62,036 nt of DNA from Candidatus Endomicrobiellum mastotermitis (GTDB taxonomy: Bacteria; Elusimicrobiota; Endomicrobiia; Endomicrobiales; Endomicrobiaceae), in assembly GCA_031272445.1 (NCBI GenBank), contig JAISTT010000002.1, positions 1-62,036 on the forward strand, given 5' to 3'. Positions 17,948-26,723 of this stretch are shown here, piece after piece (within the stretch, counting starts at the first letter, position 1; every line of letters begins with the position of its first letter). A model generated the notes under the pieces. The model had not been told where the DNA came from, did no database searches, and was given only the letters and a program-made list of their open reading frames with translations. The translations under genes and the position numbers were made by a program.

Positions 17948-18505
17948 TCAAATTTTTGCAGAAGTTATGGCTTTCTGTTTCTGATATTTCCCTTCTCTAT
18001 CAGCATAAGAAACTTCACAAATATCTTTTGTTTCCAAGAATAGGACTTGCGCTATACCTTCATTCGCATAAACCCTCACAGAAATTGACGATGTGTTCGC
18101 TACTGAAACAGTAACATATCCCTCCCATTCAGGCTCAAATGGAGTCACATTCACAAAAATCCCACATCTTGTATATGTAGATTTGCCAAATGTAATTGCT
18201 AGAATGTTCTTAGGAATCCTAAAATATTCTACTGTTCTACCTAAAACCATAGAACTTGGAGCAATTTCTATATAATCTTCAGTCTTTATATTTTTGAATA
18301 ACTTTTCATGCACTTTTTTAGGATCAAGCACCACTTTTTTCAGCTCTTTATTTATGACCATAAATTCATTTGAAAGTCGCATATCATATCCATAAGAAGA
18401 AGTCCCAAAAGAAATTTTACCCTTTTTTACTTGTTTTTCTTCAAATGGTTCTATCATTTTATGCTCAAATGACATTTTTTTTATCCATCTATCGTTTTTA
18501 ACCAT
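17948..18505 (-). CDS. dcd: dCTP deaminase
   Basis: This trimeric enzyme of the dUTPase fold deaminates dCTP to dUTP for thymidylate synthesis. The 185 residues start MVKNDRWIKKM and contain SFGTSSYGYDMRL, GRTVEYFRIP, the catalytic region FVNVTPFEPEWEGYVTVSVANTS, and NEGIAQVLF. The gene is intact. It stands near nrdJ and in the same genome segment as a dCMP deaminase, so pyrimidine deoxynucleotide flow seems well covered here. Confidence 0.92.
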   Translation of the reverse strand: MVKNDRWIKKMSFEHKMIEPFEEKQVKKGKISFGTSSYGYDMRLSNEFMVINKELKKVVLDPKKVHEKLFKNIKTEDYIEIAPSSMVLGRTVEYFRIPKNILAITFGKSTYTRCGIFVNVTPFEPEWEGYVTVSVANTSSISVRVYANEGIAQVLFLETKDICEVSYADREGKYQKQKAITSAKI

Positions 18506-18901
18506 TTTTAAATTTTAGTAAGTTAAGTATTATCTTCTTAAACAAGCATTAATTTTATTTTTTTTATATTCAGCTTTTTTATAAAAACTTATCATATTTT
18601 TTATTTTGACACCTTCATATATTTGCTAATTTCTACAACAGTAATCCCTTCCAGTCATAATCACAAAAACTCAAGAATTTACAAAAAAAAGACCTAAAAC
18701 CACATACTCTATAAAAGAGTAAGCATTCTAACAATTTTTTATATAACTCCTTTAGCAAAACAGCTAAGACTTTACTTATGAAAGTCAAGATGAGTAAAGA
18801 TATTTAATACTTTTAAATTCTCATTCAGGCCTCGTCATAATTACAGAAAAACCCTTATAACAATTAAAACCCTTTTAATTTTGTATCTAATCACTGCTGA
18901 C
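18506..18901. other. Intergenic region between nrdJ and dcd
   Basis: Nothing coding was recognised in these 396 bases. There is a small hairpin TACTCT/AGAGTA at 18705-18721. Just downstream of nrdJ on the minus strand there is an AATTAAAA/TTTTAATT hairpin with a three-base loop (18862-18880), which might be a weak terminator. Confidence 0.4.
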
Positions 18902-21193
18902 TTAGAAGCACTTAGAATAACCACAGTTACGACAAGTAGCACAACTTTCCAAAAAACTTAACATCTCACCACACTCAGGGCACTGTGGACATGCCCCTAG
19001 TAAGTTATTGGCTGGATTAGAAATATAAAACTTTTCTTTATTTTTAGAATCTTTAGATTCCAAAGCAAAAGCTTCAGATGTCAAAAGACTTTGCACTGCT
19101 TTTTCATTACTATACGATTCCAAGGCCTTAGCAATCGCATCAGCGCATGACAATATCGCTCCACCATCAAAAATAGTTGGAGAAGGACATCTTATACCCT
19201 TTAATTGATCAATAATTTCTTGTTGATCAACACCTGAACGTAAAGACAAAGAAATTAAACGGCCCACTGCTTCAGCCTGAGATGAAGTACATCCTCCAGA
19301 TTTACCAAGCTGTGTAAAGACCTCACATGCTCCCATACTATCCTCATTTACTGTAACATACATTTTGCCACAACCAGTACGCATAAGAAACGTAGACCCT
19401 ATTGTTTTTTTAGGACGAGTCCTCGGAATTATATCTTGACTTTTATTTTCTTTCTTATTTGCAAGACTTAACACTTGTTTATCTCTACTTCCGTCTCGAT
19501 AAACAGTTACCCCTTTACATCCCATTTTATAAGAAAGAACATAAACTTTTCTTACATCTTCTCTTGTAGCTGAATTAGGGAAATTAACAGTCTTTGATAC
19601 TGCATTATCCGTAAATTTCTGAAAAGCCGCTTGCATCCTTACATGATCTTCTGGACAAATATCATGTGAAGTAACAAAAATCTTCTTTATTTCATCACTT
19701 ATTCCTTTACATTTACAAATGCTTCCTTTATTTGCTATTTCATCCATAAGCTCAGTTGAATAAAATCCTTTTTCTTTTGCAACTTTTTCAAAATGCAAGT
19801 TTATCTCATGCATTGCTCTGTCGTCAAAACAATGCGTCCTTTTATAAACAAGTCCAAAAACTGGCTCAATACCACCTGAAGCAGATGCAATTATACCAAT
19901 TGTTCCTGTTGGAGCAATCGTAGTTGTTGTTGCATTCCTCATAGGATTCCCCTTTGAATAAACACTTTGTTTAAAATTTGGGAAAGCTCCTCTTTTAACT
20001 GCAAGCTCTTCAGAAGCACTATGAGATTTAGACTGAATAAAGCTCATAAGCTTTTCGGCAAGCACTATGGAATCTTGAGATCCATAAGGTATACCCAAAC
20101 AAAAAAGCATATCCGCCCATCCCATAACCCCAAGTCCTACTTTTCTATTAGAACGAGTTACCTCTTGAATTTTTTGAATAGGATAGTCGTTTATATCTAT
20201 AACATTATCAAGAAAATGAATAGCTGTTTTAATTGTTTCTTCAAGCTTTCTCCAATTAATACTACCTTCTTTCACAAAATTATTAAGATTTATTGAACCC
20301 AAATTACAAGACTCATAAGGCATGAGCGGCTGTTCTCCACAAGGATTTGTAGATTCTATTGAAGCCATTTCAAGAATAGGATTGCAGTCATTCACTCTAT
20401 CTATAAAAATTATACCCGGCTCACCATTTTTCCATGCCTGATAGACTATTTTATCAAAAACCTCTTTTGCTCTTAATTTACCCACTACCATATCGTTACG
20501 CGGATTATAAAGATTATAATCCCCTTCACATTCTAAGGCAAGCATAAATTCTTTTGTTATTGCAACTGATATATTAAAATTGTTCAAACTGTCATTTCTA
20601 TCTTTACAAACTATAAAATCTAGAATATCTGGATGATCAACTCTCAATATTCCCATATTTGCTCCACGCCTCATCCCACCTTGTTTTATAGCCTCTGTCG
20701 CTGCATTGAAAACTTGCATAAAAGATATGGGTCCCGAAGATACCCCCATCGTAGTTTTAACTGTATCTTTTTTAGGACGTAATCTTGAAAACGAAAACCC
20801 AGTCCCTCCACCGGATTTATGTATTAGAGCGGTATTCTTCAATGTCTCAAAAATTGAATCCATTGAATCATCTATTGGTAAAACAAAACAAGCAGAAAGT
20901 TGTTGCAATTGTCCGCCCGCATTCATCAAAGTAGGTGAATTAGGTAAAAAATCAAGAGACGACATACTAAGATAAAATTCCCTTATCAATGCATCTAGAT
21001 TCACATGTTCATCATAAATCTTATCTGCCTGCGCAACATTTTCAGCAACTCTATAGAATAAGTCTTCAGCACTTTCAATAACATTACAATTTTTATCCTT
21101 CTTCAAATATCTTTTTTCAAGAACATTGAGGGCATTTATTCCTAATTTAACCTTATTTTCTGAAATTAATCTTTCTCTATCCTCATTATACAT
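18902..21193 (-). CDS. nrdJ: Vitamin B12-dependent ribonucleotide reductase (class II)
   Basis: This adenosylcobalamin-dependent enzyme reduces ribonucleotides to deoxyribonucleotides and works with or without oxygen. It has an N-terminal catalytic barrel with the first redox cysteine in LSACFVLP and substrate loops SGGGTGFSFSRLRP and GGMRRGANMG. The radical-site motif NPCGEQ (Asn, Cys, Glu) lies near residue 285, with GSINL just after, and PTGTIG further on. The C-terminus carries a cysteine-rich metal-binding tail CPQCPECGEM...CATCRNCG, typical of NrdJ. I chose the ATG at 21193 because GGAGG lies 5 bases upstream; an ATG directly before it at 21196 and a longer frame to 21217 exist. It depends on the importer and adenosyltransferase at 7.2-10.4 kb. 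Confidence 0.96.
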   Translation of the reverse strand: MYNEDRERLISENKVKLGINALNVLEKRYLKKDKNCNVIESAEDLFYRVAENVAQADKIYDEHVNLDALIREFYLSMSSLDFLPNSPTLMNAGGQLQQLSACFVLPIDDSMDSIFETLKNTALIHKSGGGTGFSFSRLRPKKDTVKTTMGVSSGPISFMQVFNAATEAIKQGGMRRGANMGILRVDHPDILDFIVCKDRNDSLNNFNISVAITKEFMLALECEGDYNLYNPRNDMVVGKLRAKEVFDKIVYQAWKNGEPGIIFIDRVNDCNPILEMASIESTNPCGEQPLMPYESCNLGSINLNNFVKEGSINWRKLEETIKTAIHFLDNVIDINDYPIQKIQEVTRSNRKVGLGVMGWADMLFCLGIPYGSQDSIVLAEKLMSFIQSKSHSASEELAVKRGAFPNFKQSVYSKGNPMRNATTTTIAPTGTIGIIASASGGIEPVFGLVYKRTHCFDDRAMHEINLHFEKVAKEKGFYSTELMDEIANKGSICKCKGISDEIKKIFVTSHDICPEDHVRMQAAFQKFTDNAVSKTVNFPNSATREDVRKVYVLSYKMGCKGVTVYRDGSRDKQVLSLANKKENKSQDIIPRTRPKKTIGSTFLMRTGCGKMYVTVNEDSMGACEVFTQLGKSGGCTSSQAEAVGRLISLSLRSGVDQQEIIDQLKGIRCPSPTIFDGGAILSCADAIAKALESYSNEKAVQSLLTSEAFALESKDSKNKEKFYISNPANNLLGACPQCPECGEMLSFLESCATCRNCGYSKCF

Positions 21194-21262
21194 CATTGCC
21201 TCCAAACGACAGAACATATTTTAACAATAGTAAAATTTAAAAGATCATTTATTTATTTTATA

Positions 21263-22603
21263 TTACATTACTTCATCATATAAAACAACTTGATTCCTTC
21301 CATTATTTTTTGCTTTATACAAAGCTTTATCTGCTGTATTAATTATAAGACTTGGGTCGGTAATATTTTTTGAATTACAACTTATTCCAATACTTACTGT
21401 TACATTAAATTTATTATCATTTTCTTGAAATACTGCATTTTGCACAAAATTTTTTAACTTATTCGCTAAAATTTTCACATCTTCCTTACTAATCGTAGGG
21501 ATTAGTATTATAAATTCTTCACCACCATATCTACCAACTAAGTCACCAGGTCTTACAGTGGATAAAATAAGTCTAGCAACATTTGCAAGCACTTTATCTC
21601 CTACTAAATGACCATACTTATCATTTACATCTTTAAAATAATCCAAGTCTAACATTAAAATGTAGAACCATTCGTTATATCGCTTTTCTCTTTCCATTTC
21701 TAAATCTAATCGTTGTAAAAAATATCGCTTTAGATATAATCCTGTAAGCCCATCATTCCTTGATCTCTCAGAAATTTCATTAAAAAAATTCATTCTTTCT
21801 AAACCTAATGAAATTTGAGGAATAAAAATTAAACCTTCTTCAACACATACATCTGCATGTTCTAACTTAGTTACTATCAAAATACAACCTATAAGTTCAT
21901 CTTCTACCTTTAAAGGCCAATAAACCATCTTAAAATTACAATCTTCAAATCCCACACTATCTACAACACTGCACCTTTTAAAGTCTTTCAAAAATTCCAA
22001 CTGATTTACAATTTTATCCCGTAAAACACCAGACGATACAAGCATTTCCCAATTAAATTTAACTCTTTCAAAAATAGCACACCCTGCATTTCCAAACCTT
22101 TTCTCAATAGAGTGCAAAACTATTTGTGAGTACTCATCTTTCGAAACACACTTAAATAATTTTTCTCCTATAATATAAAGTTGACTTATTCTCTCCATAT
22201 TAATTTCATATTTTTGCCTTTCAGCTAAAGATTCCTTATACTCTAAAAGAGCCTTCCATTGCCTAGTTTTAAGAAGCATATTTCTCTTAAAAAGTTCTTT
22301 CTTTAGGTTTTTTGATTTTAGGTAAAAATAGTAAGGTAACGGAATAAGCGTTATAAAAACCAAACAAATGCTCAATACAGAAAATGAATATTTTTTTAAA
22401 GAAAAAAGAACTACAATACACGATATAATTGAAGAAATTAAAACTGCTTTCTTAAACCAATATGCATAATACAATCCAGTCAAGGTAATAAAAAACGACA
22501 AGGTTGCAATAGTACTAACACAATCTGATTTAGATGTCACAAAAAATACACTTGTAAGTATAAAAATGACAAATATTAAAATTAACACTTTCCTATTCAC
22601 CAC
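21263..22603 (-). CDS. Diguanylate cyclase with membrane and GAF-like sensor regions
   Basis: This enzyme makes cyclic di-GMP from two GTP. It has 446 residues. About four membrane helices fill residues 5-95, a GAF-like middle follows (about 140-270), and the GGDEF domain is at the C-terminus. The active loop is GGEEF at residues 360-364, with DLDYFKDVND for metal and GTP. The inhibitory I-site RxxD is RPGD at 351-354, five residues before the loop, so product inhibition should work. It overlaps the preceding diguanylate cyclase gene by 11 bases. The signal it senses is unknown. Confidence 0.9.
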   Translation of the reverse strand: MVNRKVLILIFVIFILTSVFFVTSKSDCVSTIATLSFFITLTGLYYAYWFKKAVLISSIISCIVVLFSLKKYSFSVLSICLVFITLIPLPYYFYLKSKNLKKELFKRNMLLKTRQWKALLEYKESLAERQKYEINMERISQLYIIGEKLFKCVSKDEYSQIVLHSIEKRFGNAGCAIFERVKFNWEMLVSSGVLRDKIVNQLEFLKDFKRCSVVDSVGFEDCNFKMVYWPLKVEDELIGCILIVTKLEHADVCVEEGLIFIPQISLGLERMNFFNEISERSRNDGLTGLYLKRYFLQRLDLEMEREKRYNEWFYILMLDLDYFKDVNDKYGHLVGDKVLANVARLILSTVRPGDLVGRYGGEEFIILIPTISKEDVKILANKLKNFVQNAVFQENDNKFNVTVSIGISCNSKNITDPSLIINTADKALYKAKNNGRNQVVLYDEVM

Positions 22604-23975
22604 ATAAAAAACCTTCCACTCTATTTTTTCCTAATTGTTTTGCCTTATATAAAGCCACATCAGCATTTTTTATAAATTCTTCTTCTGAAATAAGAGAACC
22701 TTTAGTTAGTGATACAAAGCCTATACTTACAGTTATTTTTATTTGAATAGGATATAAACTTTCTACAGGTAAAAAAAACTTCTGTTTTTCTATTCTCAAA
22801 CGTATATGTTCTAAAATTTTCGATGCTTCCCATGAATTAGTACGTAACATCACAAAAGCAAATTCTTCGCCGCCATATCTAGCAATAAAATCAGTTTCTC
22901 TAAATCTTGTACGTAAAAGTGATGAAATCTGGCATAAAATAGAATCACCCGCTTGATGACCATATCTATCATTAATATTCTTGAAAAAATCTACATCCAA
23001 TATTCCCAAAGACAATGGTAACTTATTACTTCTAGAACGGTCAATTTCTTCTCTAAGTACTTCCTTAAAATAAACTTGATTATAAAGCCCAGTTAATCCA
23101 TCAGTAATCGCAAGAGTCTGAAGCTGTTCATAGAGATAAAAATTGTTCAAGACTGTGCTTACTATACCTGATAATAAAAATAATTGACGCAAATCACGTT
23201 CAGAAAAAAAATCTTTTATGCTAGAACTACCTTGAAGTATACCCCAAAATCTCCCACTAAACTCAACAGAAGTAGCAATAAATGATACTTTCTTACTATT
23301 TTGTTTTAATAAAAATCGTTTATCAGTAGCTAAATCTTTAATCAATAATGGTAAAGATGTATTTTTCACATAAGAAGCAAAAATATCATCTTCTCTGTAT
23401 TTTTTCAATCTCCAAGAGCCCTTACCTATGAATTTATATGCAATATCTTCCGATTTCTCTATAATTTTCCTTTCATCAAACGTAGTCTGAAGTGACTGAA
23501 GAATCTTACTTATTTTCTTAAGATCTCTTATGCGCTGTACTAAACCTATAATTATTTTTTTATTCTCTGATATTTCATAATCTATTAAAATAATTTCCCT
23601 GATAATCGCATTGTATTTTTCAAAAAAACTTTTTTTTATGACAATACATTTATTATTATACATTTCAAGAATTAGACATAAACAGACTATTGACATATAT
23701 TCAAGTACTACAATATAAACTTCATATTTTTGTTTTACAAAAACAATATCTAAAACAAATGTAACAATGGTAGAAACTATCAAAATACCACTATAAATGT
23801 TTTCAGAAAAACAGTAAAACATAACTACTAAAATTGCAATTAATGAAAAATTAATAACAGAATACAGATACACATTTACAACTAGAGCAACAAAAAAAGC
23901 AATTACAAATATGTAAGAATTTATAATTTGAAGAATACCTAAAATGTTTTTCTTGTTTACTTTTTGATTTGTCAT
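22593..23975 (-). CDS. Diguanylate cyclase with membrane and GAF-like sensor regions
   Basis: This is a second membrane-anchored diguanylate cyclase (460 residues). It has membrane helices within residues 10-110, a GAF-like region at about 150-285, then GGDEF with DVDFFKNINDRYGH, I-site RETD at 359-362 and active loop GGEEF at 368-372. It is translated first, and its end overlaps the start of the similar gene downstream. The two look like an old tandem duplication with diverged sensor parts. No EAL or PilZ partner is visible in this window. Confidence 0.9.
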   Translation of the reverse strand: MTNQKVNKKNILGILQIINSYIFVIAFFVALVVNVYLYSVINFSLIAILVVMFYCFSENIYSGILIVSTIVTFVLDIVFVKQKYEVYIVVLEYMSIVCLCLILEMYNNKCIVIKKSFFEKYNAIIREIILIDYEISENKKIIIGLVQRIRDLKKISKILQSLQTTFDERKIIEKSEDIAYKFIGKGSWRLKKYREDDIFASYVKNTSLPLLIKDLATDKRFLLKQNSKKVSFIATSVEFSGRFWGILQGSSSIKDFFSERDLRQLFLLSGIVSTVLNNFYLYEQLQTLAITDGLTGLYNQVYFKEVLREEIDRSRSNKLPLSLGILDVDFFKNINDRYGHQAGDSILCQISSLLRTRFRETDFIARYGGEEFAFVMLRTNSWEASKILEHIRLRIEKQKFFLPVESLYPIQIKITVSIGFVSLTKGSLISEEEFIKNADVALYKAKQLGKNRVEGFLCGE

Positions 23976-24428
23976 AGGTCAATTAATCATAGAAGTGCAC
24001 TTATCAACTAACTTTTTCAACTTTCTTATTAAACTAACCTTAATCTTATATAGTATAAACTCAAATCTTTTACCCATAAGTCATTTTTTATTAGATTTGT
24101 CATAATTACAACCCACAGGTTAATCTACATCTTGTATAATACGACAACCAACTTCACTACAGTCATTAAAAACTGGAGAATAAAAGCTTTTTTATTATGT
24201 AGAATGCTTTTTAGAATGGAGTTTATTAACCATACAGTATTTTCAATCCTTAAAGATTGTTCACTTTCAAATAAAGTAACAACTCGACAATAATAACCAC
24301 TCCTCTTTTTAAGACAGAAAAATCTTTACAAATTCTGCCTTTACTCGTACACAAAGACAACTCAATATATCATCATTTAAAATAATATTTAACGATTTAT
24401 CTTATCATTCCTGATTACTTAGTCACTA
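23976..24428. other. Intergenic region between lplA and the cyclase pair
   Basis: This 453-base gap includes the coding-like ghost at about 24120-24345 on minus. The remaining sequence next to the cyclase start shows no RNA gene or repeat. Confidence 0.4.
24120..24345 (-). pseudogene. Decayed gene fragment, unidentified
   Basis: Minus-strand segments look like protein in three frames joined by shifts: KGRICKDFSVLKRGVVIIVE, then VVTLFESEQSLRIENTVWL and INSILKSILHNKKAF, then YSPVFNDCSEVGCRIIQDVD and a stop ending at 24120. Composition is that of a soluble protein end, unlike A/T noise. I cannot name the family. At least two frameshifts separate the segments, so it is probably dead. Confidence 0.35.
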
Positions 24429-25085
24429 TTAAAACATATTATTCCATTGCGGATTCAAATATTTTTCGTTACTAATCTTTTTTGCTGACTCAATATCATC
24501 ATCAGTAAAGTTTTCTTTTTTCACTTCAATCTTCAGTAATTCCGCCAAATTTTTTGCAAAATCTCGTGAAAATTTTTTTTTATCACTATAGTTTAAATTT
24601 ACATGAATTGCACCTTGTACCATAAGCTTATTCTTACGTCTACGCAAACATGAACCCACAATTTTTTTACCACCTAAAATCAAATCATTTTCATAAAAAG
24701 TTTGGACACACATATTATTCATATTGCCTACTTTATCACATAAAATTATTGAATTAATACCAAATAATCGTAAAACTTTTTGTATCACTAAATGAATATT
24801 TCTATAAGTCTCACTTTGACTATAAATATTCCAGGATTCTAATGAGACAATAAAACTATAAGATATATCATTACAATGATTTACAGTAAGTCCACCAGTA
24901 AATCTTCTCACAAACTCAACTTCAGCAATACTCTCCACTTTTTGAAAGTATCCTATCGTAGTATATGAATTATCCCAACCATAAACCCTCAATATTGGTT
25001 CATTTTTATATTTATTAAAAAGCACCTCATCAAGCGCCATGTTCATTACAGCATTTCTAGGGATATCGTCAATCCATTGAAGCAT
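24429..25085 (-). CDS. lplA: Lipoate/octanoate protein ligase family protein
   Basis: This enzyme of the biotin/lipoate A/B ligase family attaches lipoyl or octanoyl groups to carrier domains such as E2 or GcvH. The protein shows NMALDEVL, the substrate motif RRFTGGLTVNH, and the lysine-bearing LGGKKIVGSCLRRR followed by LMVQGAIHVN. At 218 residues it is short and lacks the accessory C-terminal domain of E. coli LplA. I chose the ATG at 25085, with GGA 5 bases before it, overlapping the end of the alkyltransferase gene. The frame is also open to 25106. Activation versus transfer activity cannot be told from sequence. Confidence 0.78.
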   Translation of the reverse strand: MLQWIDDIPRNAVMNMALDEVLFNKYKNEPILRVYGWDNSYTTIGYFQKVESIAEVEFVRRFTGGLTVNHCNDISYSFIVSLESWNIYSQSETYRNIHLVIQKVLRLFGINSIILCDKVGNMNNMCVQTFYENDLILGGKKIVGSCLRRRKNKLMVQGAIHVNLNYSDKKKFSRDFAKNLAELLKIEVKKENFTDDDIESAKKISNEKYLNPQWNNMF

Positions 25086-25359
25086 TAATTCCAGTTTCCT
25101 TCTCATATTTAAGCATTTTCATTTTTCTTTTTACTCCACCAGTACTAGAGTACACCCCTATTTTTCCATCACTTCTTATAACTCTATGACAAGGAATTAT
25201 TGGAGCAAAAGGATTTCGGCTCAACGCCACACCTACTGCTCTAACAGCTTTAGGAGTACCTATTTTTTTAGCAATTTGCAAATAGGTTGAAGTTTTCCCT
25301 GCAGGTGTTTCAAAGCAAGCTTTCCAAACATTTACATAAAAAATAGGATAACCTTTCAT
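25069..25359 (-). CDS. Methylated-DNA--protein-cysteine methyltransferase, single-domain
   Basis: This 96-residue protein is only the C-terminal DNA-binding and active-site domain of the MGMT family. It has TPAGKTSTYLQIAKKIG, the arginine-finger region PKAVRAVGVALSRNP, the acceptor-cysteine motif PCHRVIRS, and GGVKRKMKML. The cysteine is present, so it is not an alkyltransferase-like protein with Trp in its place. Repair of O6-alkylguanine by suicidal alkyl transfer is the likely role. It overlaps lplA. The N-terminal ribonuclease-like domain of Ogt/Ada is missing, which is a known minimal form. Confidence 0.85.
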   Translation of the reverse strand: MKGYPIFYVNVWKACFETPAGKTSTYLQIAKKIGTPKAVRAVGVALSRNPFAPIIPCHRVIRSDGKIGVYSSTGGVKRKMKMLKYEKETGINASMD

Positions 25360-25421
25360 TTTTTTCTACAATACTTTTAGGTATTTTTTTTTTCATAACA
25401 TATTCTAAAAAACAACCTTAA

Positions 25422-26723
25422 TCAATATAAAAAAGAATTAAAAAAACTTTTTACCCTAAGTTTTCTATGATAACTCAAAGCAAATCTATGAGCCTCATTT
25501 CTTATGAATTGCAAAAGTTTTAGAGCCTCTGAATGTCTACTCAAAATTAGAGGTTTATCTTTATCCTGTAAAAAAATTTCCTCATTACCTTTCGCAAGTG
25601 AAATTACAGGGATTTGTAACCGAAGTTCACTCAATGCATTTAATGCATATTTAAGTTGTCCCTTCCCGCCATCAACCAAAATTAAATCTGGCATCTTTTC
25701 ATTTTTTCTTATTAATGATGAATATCTCCTGAAGATAACCTCCTTCATACTTGCAAAATCATCTATACCATGCACTGTTTTAATTTTAAATCTTCTGTAG
25801 TTTTTTTTATCAGCAATTCCATTTTGGAATCTAACCATAGAAGCTACAGCATCTATTCCATGTATATTAGAATTATCAAATCCTTCTATTATTGTAGGTT
25901 GACTCTTTAGTCCAAGAAAATTCTTTAATTCATTCATACTGTCCGCTCTTTTTATAGACTGATTCATTTCCTCTTGAGTGATTTCGCTTATCATAACTCT
26001 TTCAGACATACTCCGCAATGCATAAAGTCTATCTCTTACTTCTTTCGCTTCTTCATAACACATACTTAAACTTAAATCAAACATTTGTTTTTTCCACTCA
26101 CTTTCCAATTTTTTAAATCTACCATTTAAGAATAACTCAATCCCTTTAACTTTTTGTTTATACTCTTTTGATGTAATCTTACCAAGACAAGGACCATAAC
26201 ACATTTCTGTATGATAATAAAGACAAGATTTAACATTCTTTTCATTATGAAGAGAGTTTTCAAACAGATCTATTTTACATGGGCGAATTTTAAAAAGTCT
26301 CTTAAGCCATCGAACGAATTTCTTTATATAAAAAAGTTGTGGATAAGGACCAAAATATAAAGCTGAATCTTTAAGTTTTTTTCTCGTAAATATCAATCGT
26401 GGAAAATCTTCATTTATTGAAAATTTAATATAAGGATAAGATTTATCATCTTTCCACATAGAATTAAAATGTGGTTTAATTTTATTTATTAGTTGTCTTT
26501 CAATTATCAACGCTTCTCTTTCAGAAGCACATAAAATATAATCTATCTTTCGCATAGACGTAATAATAGTCGTAGCTTTTGAATCTATATCAGCGTTAAA
26601 ATATGACGAAATCCTGCTTTTAAGATCTTTCGCTTTGCCAATATATATAATATCACCTAAACTATCACTCATTACATAAACTCCAGGGAGTTTAGGAATT
26701 TGCATAAGCCTATCATTTTTCAT
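25422..26723 (-). CDS. uvrC: UvrABC excinuclease subunit C, short form
   Basis: UvrC makes the two incisions in nucleotide excision repair. The 433-residue protein has the GIY-YIG nuclease domain (GVYVMSD...IIYIGKAKDLKSR, residues 14-37), a cysteine cluster at about 150-180, and the UVR motif for UvrB at about 203-240. The RNase-H-like nuclease domain follows, with Asp283 (GFDNSN), Asp351 (LVDGGKGQ) and His412 (NEAHRFA). UvrC is usually about 560-610 residues. Here the linker between UVR and the second nuclease is very short, and the C-terminal double helix-hairpin-helix is absent. The frame ends right after SYHRKLR. It overlaps murJ by 4 bases. Confidence 0.85.
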   Translation of the reverse strand: MKNDRLMQIPKLPGVYVMSDSLGDIIYIGKAKDLKSRISSYFNADIDSKATTIITSMRKIDYILCASEREALIIERQLINKIKPHFNSMWKDDKSYPYIKFSINEDFPRLIFTRKKLKDSALYFGPYPQLFYIKKFVRWLKRLFKIRPCKIDLFENSLHNEKNVKSCLYYHTEMCYGPCLGKITSKEYKQKVKGIELFLNGRFKKLESEWKKQMFDLSLSMCYEEAKEVRDRLYALRSMSERVMISEITQEEMNQSIKRADSMNELKNFLGLKSQPTIIEGFDNSNIHGIDAVASMVRFQNGIADKKNYRRFKIKTVHGIDDFASMKEVIFRRYSSLIRKNEKMPDLILVDGGKGQLKYALNALSELRLQIPVISLAKGNEEIFLQDKDKPLILSRHSEALKLLQFIRNEAHRFALSYHRKLRVKSFFNSFLY

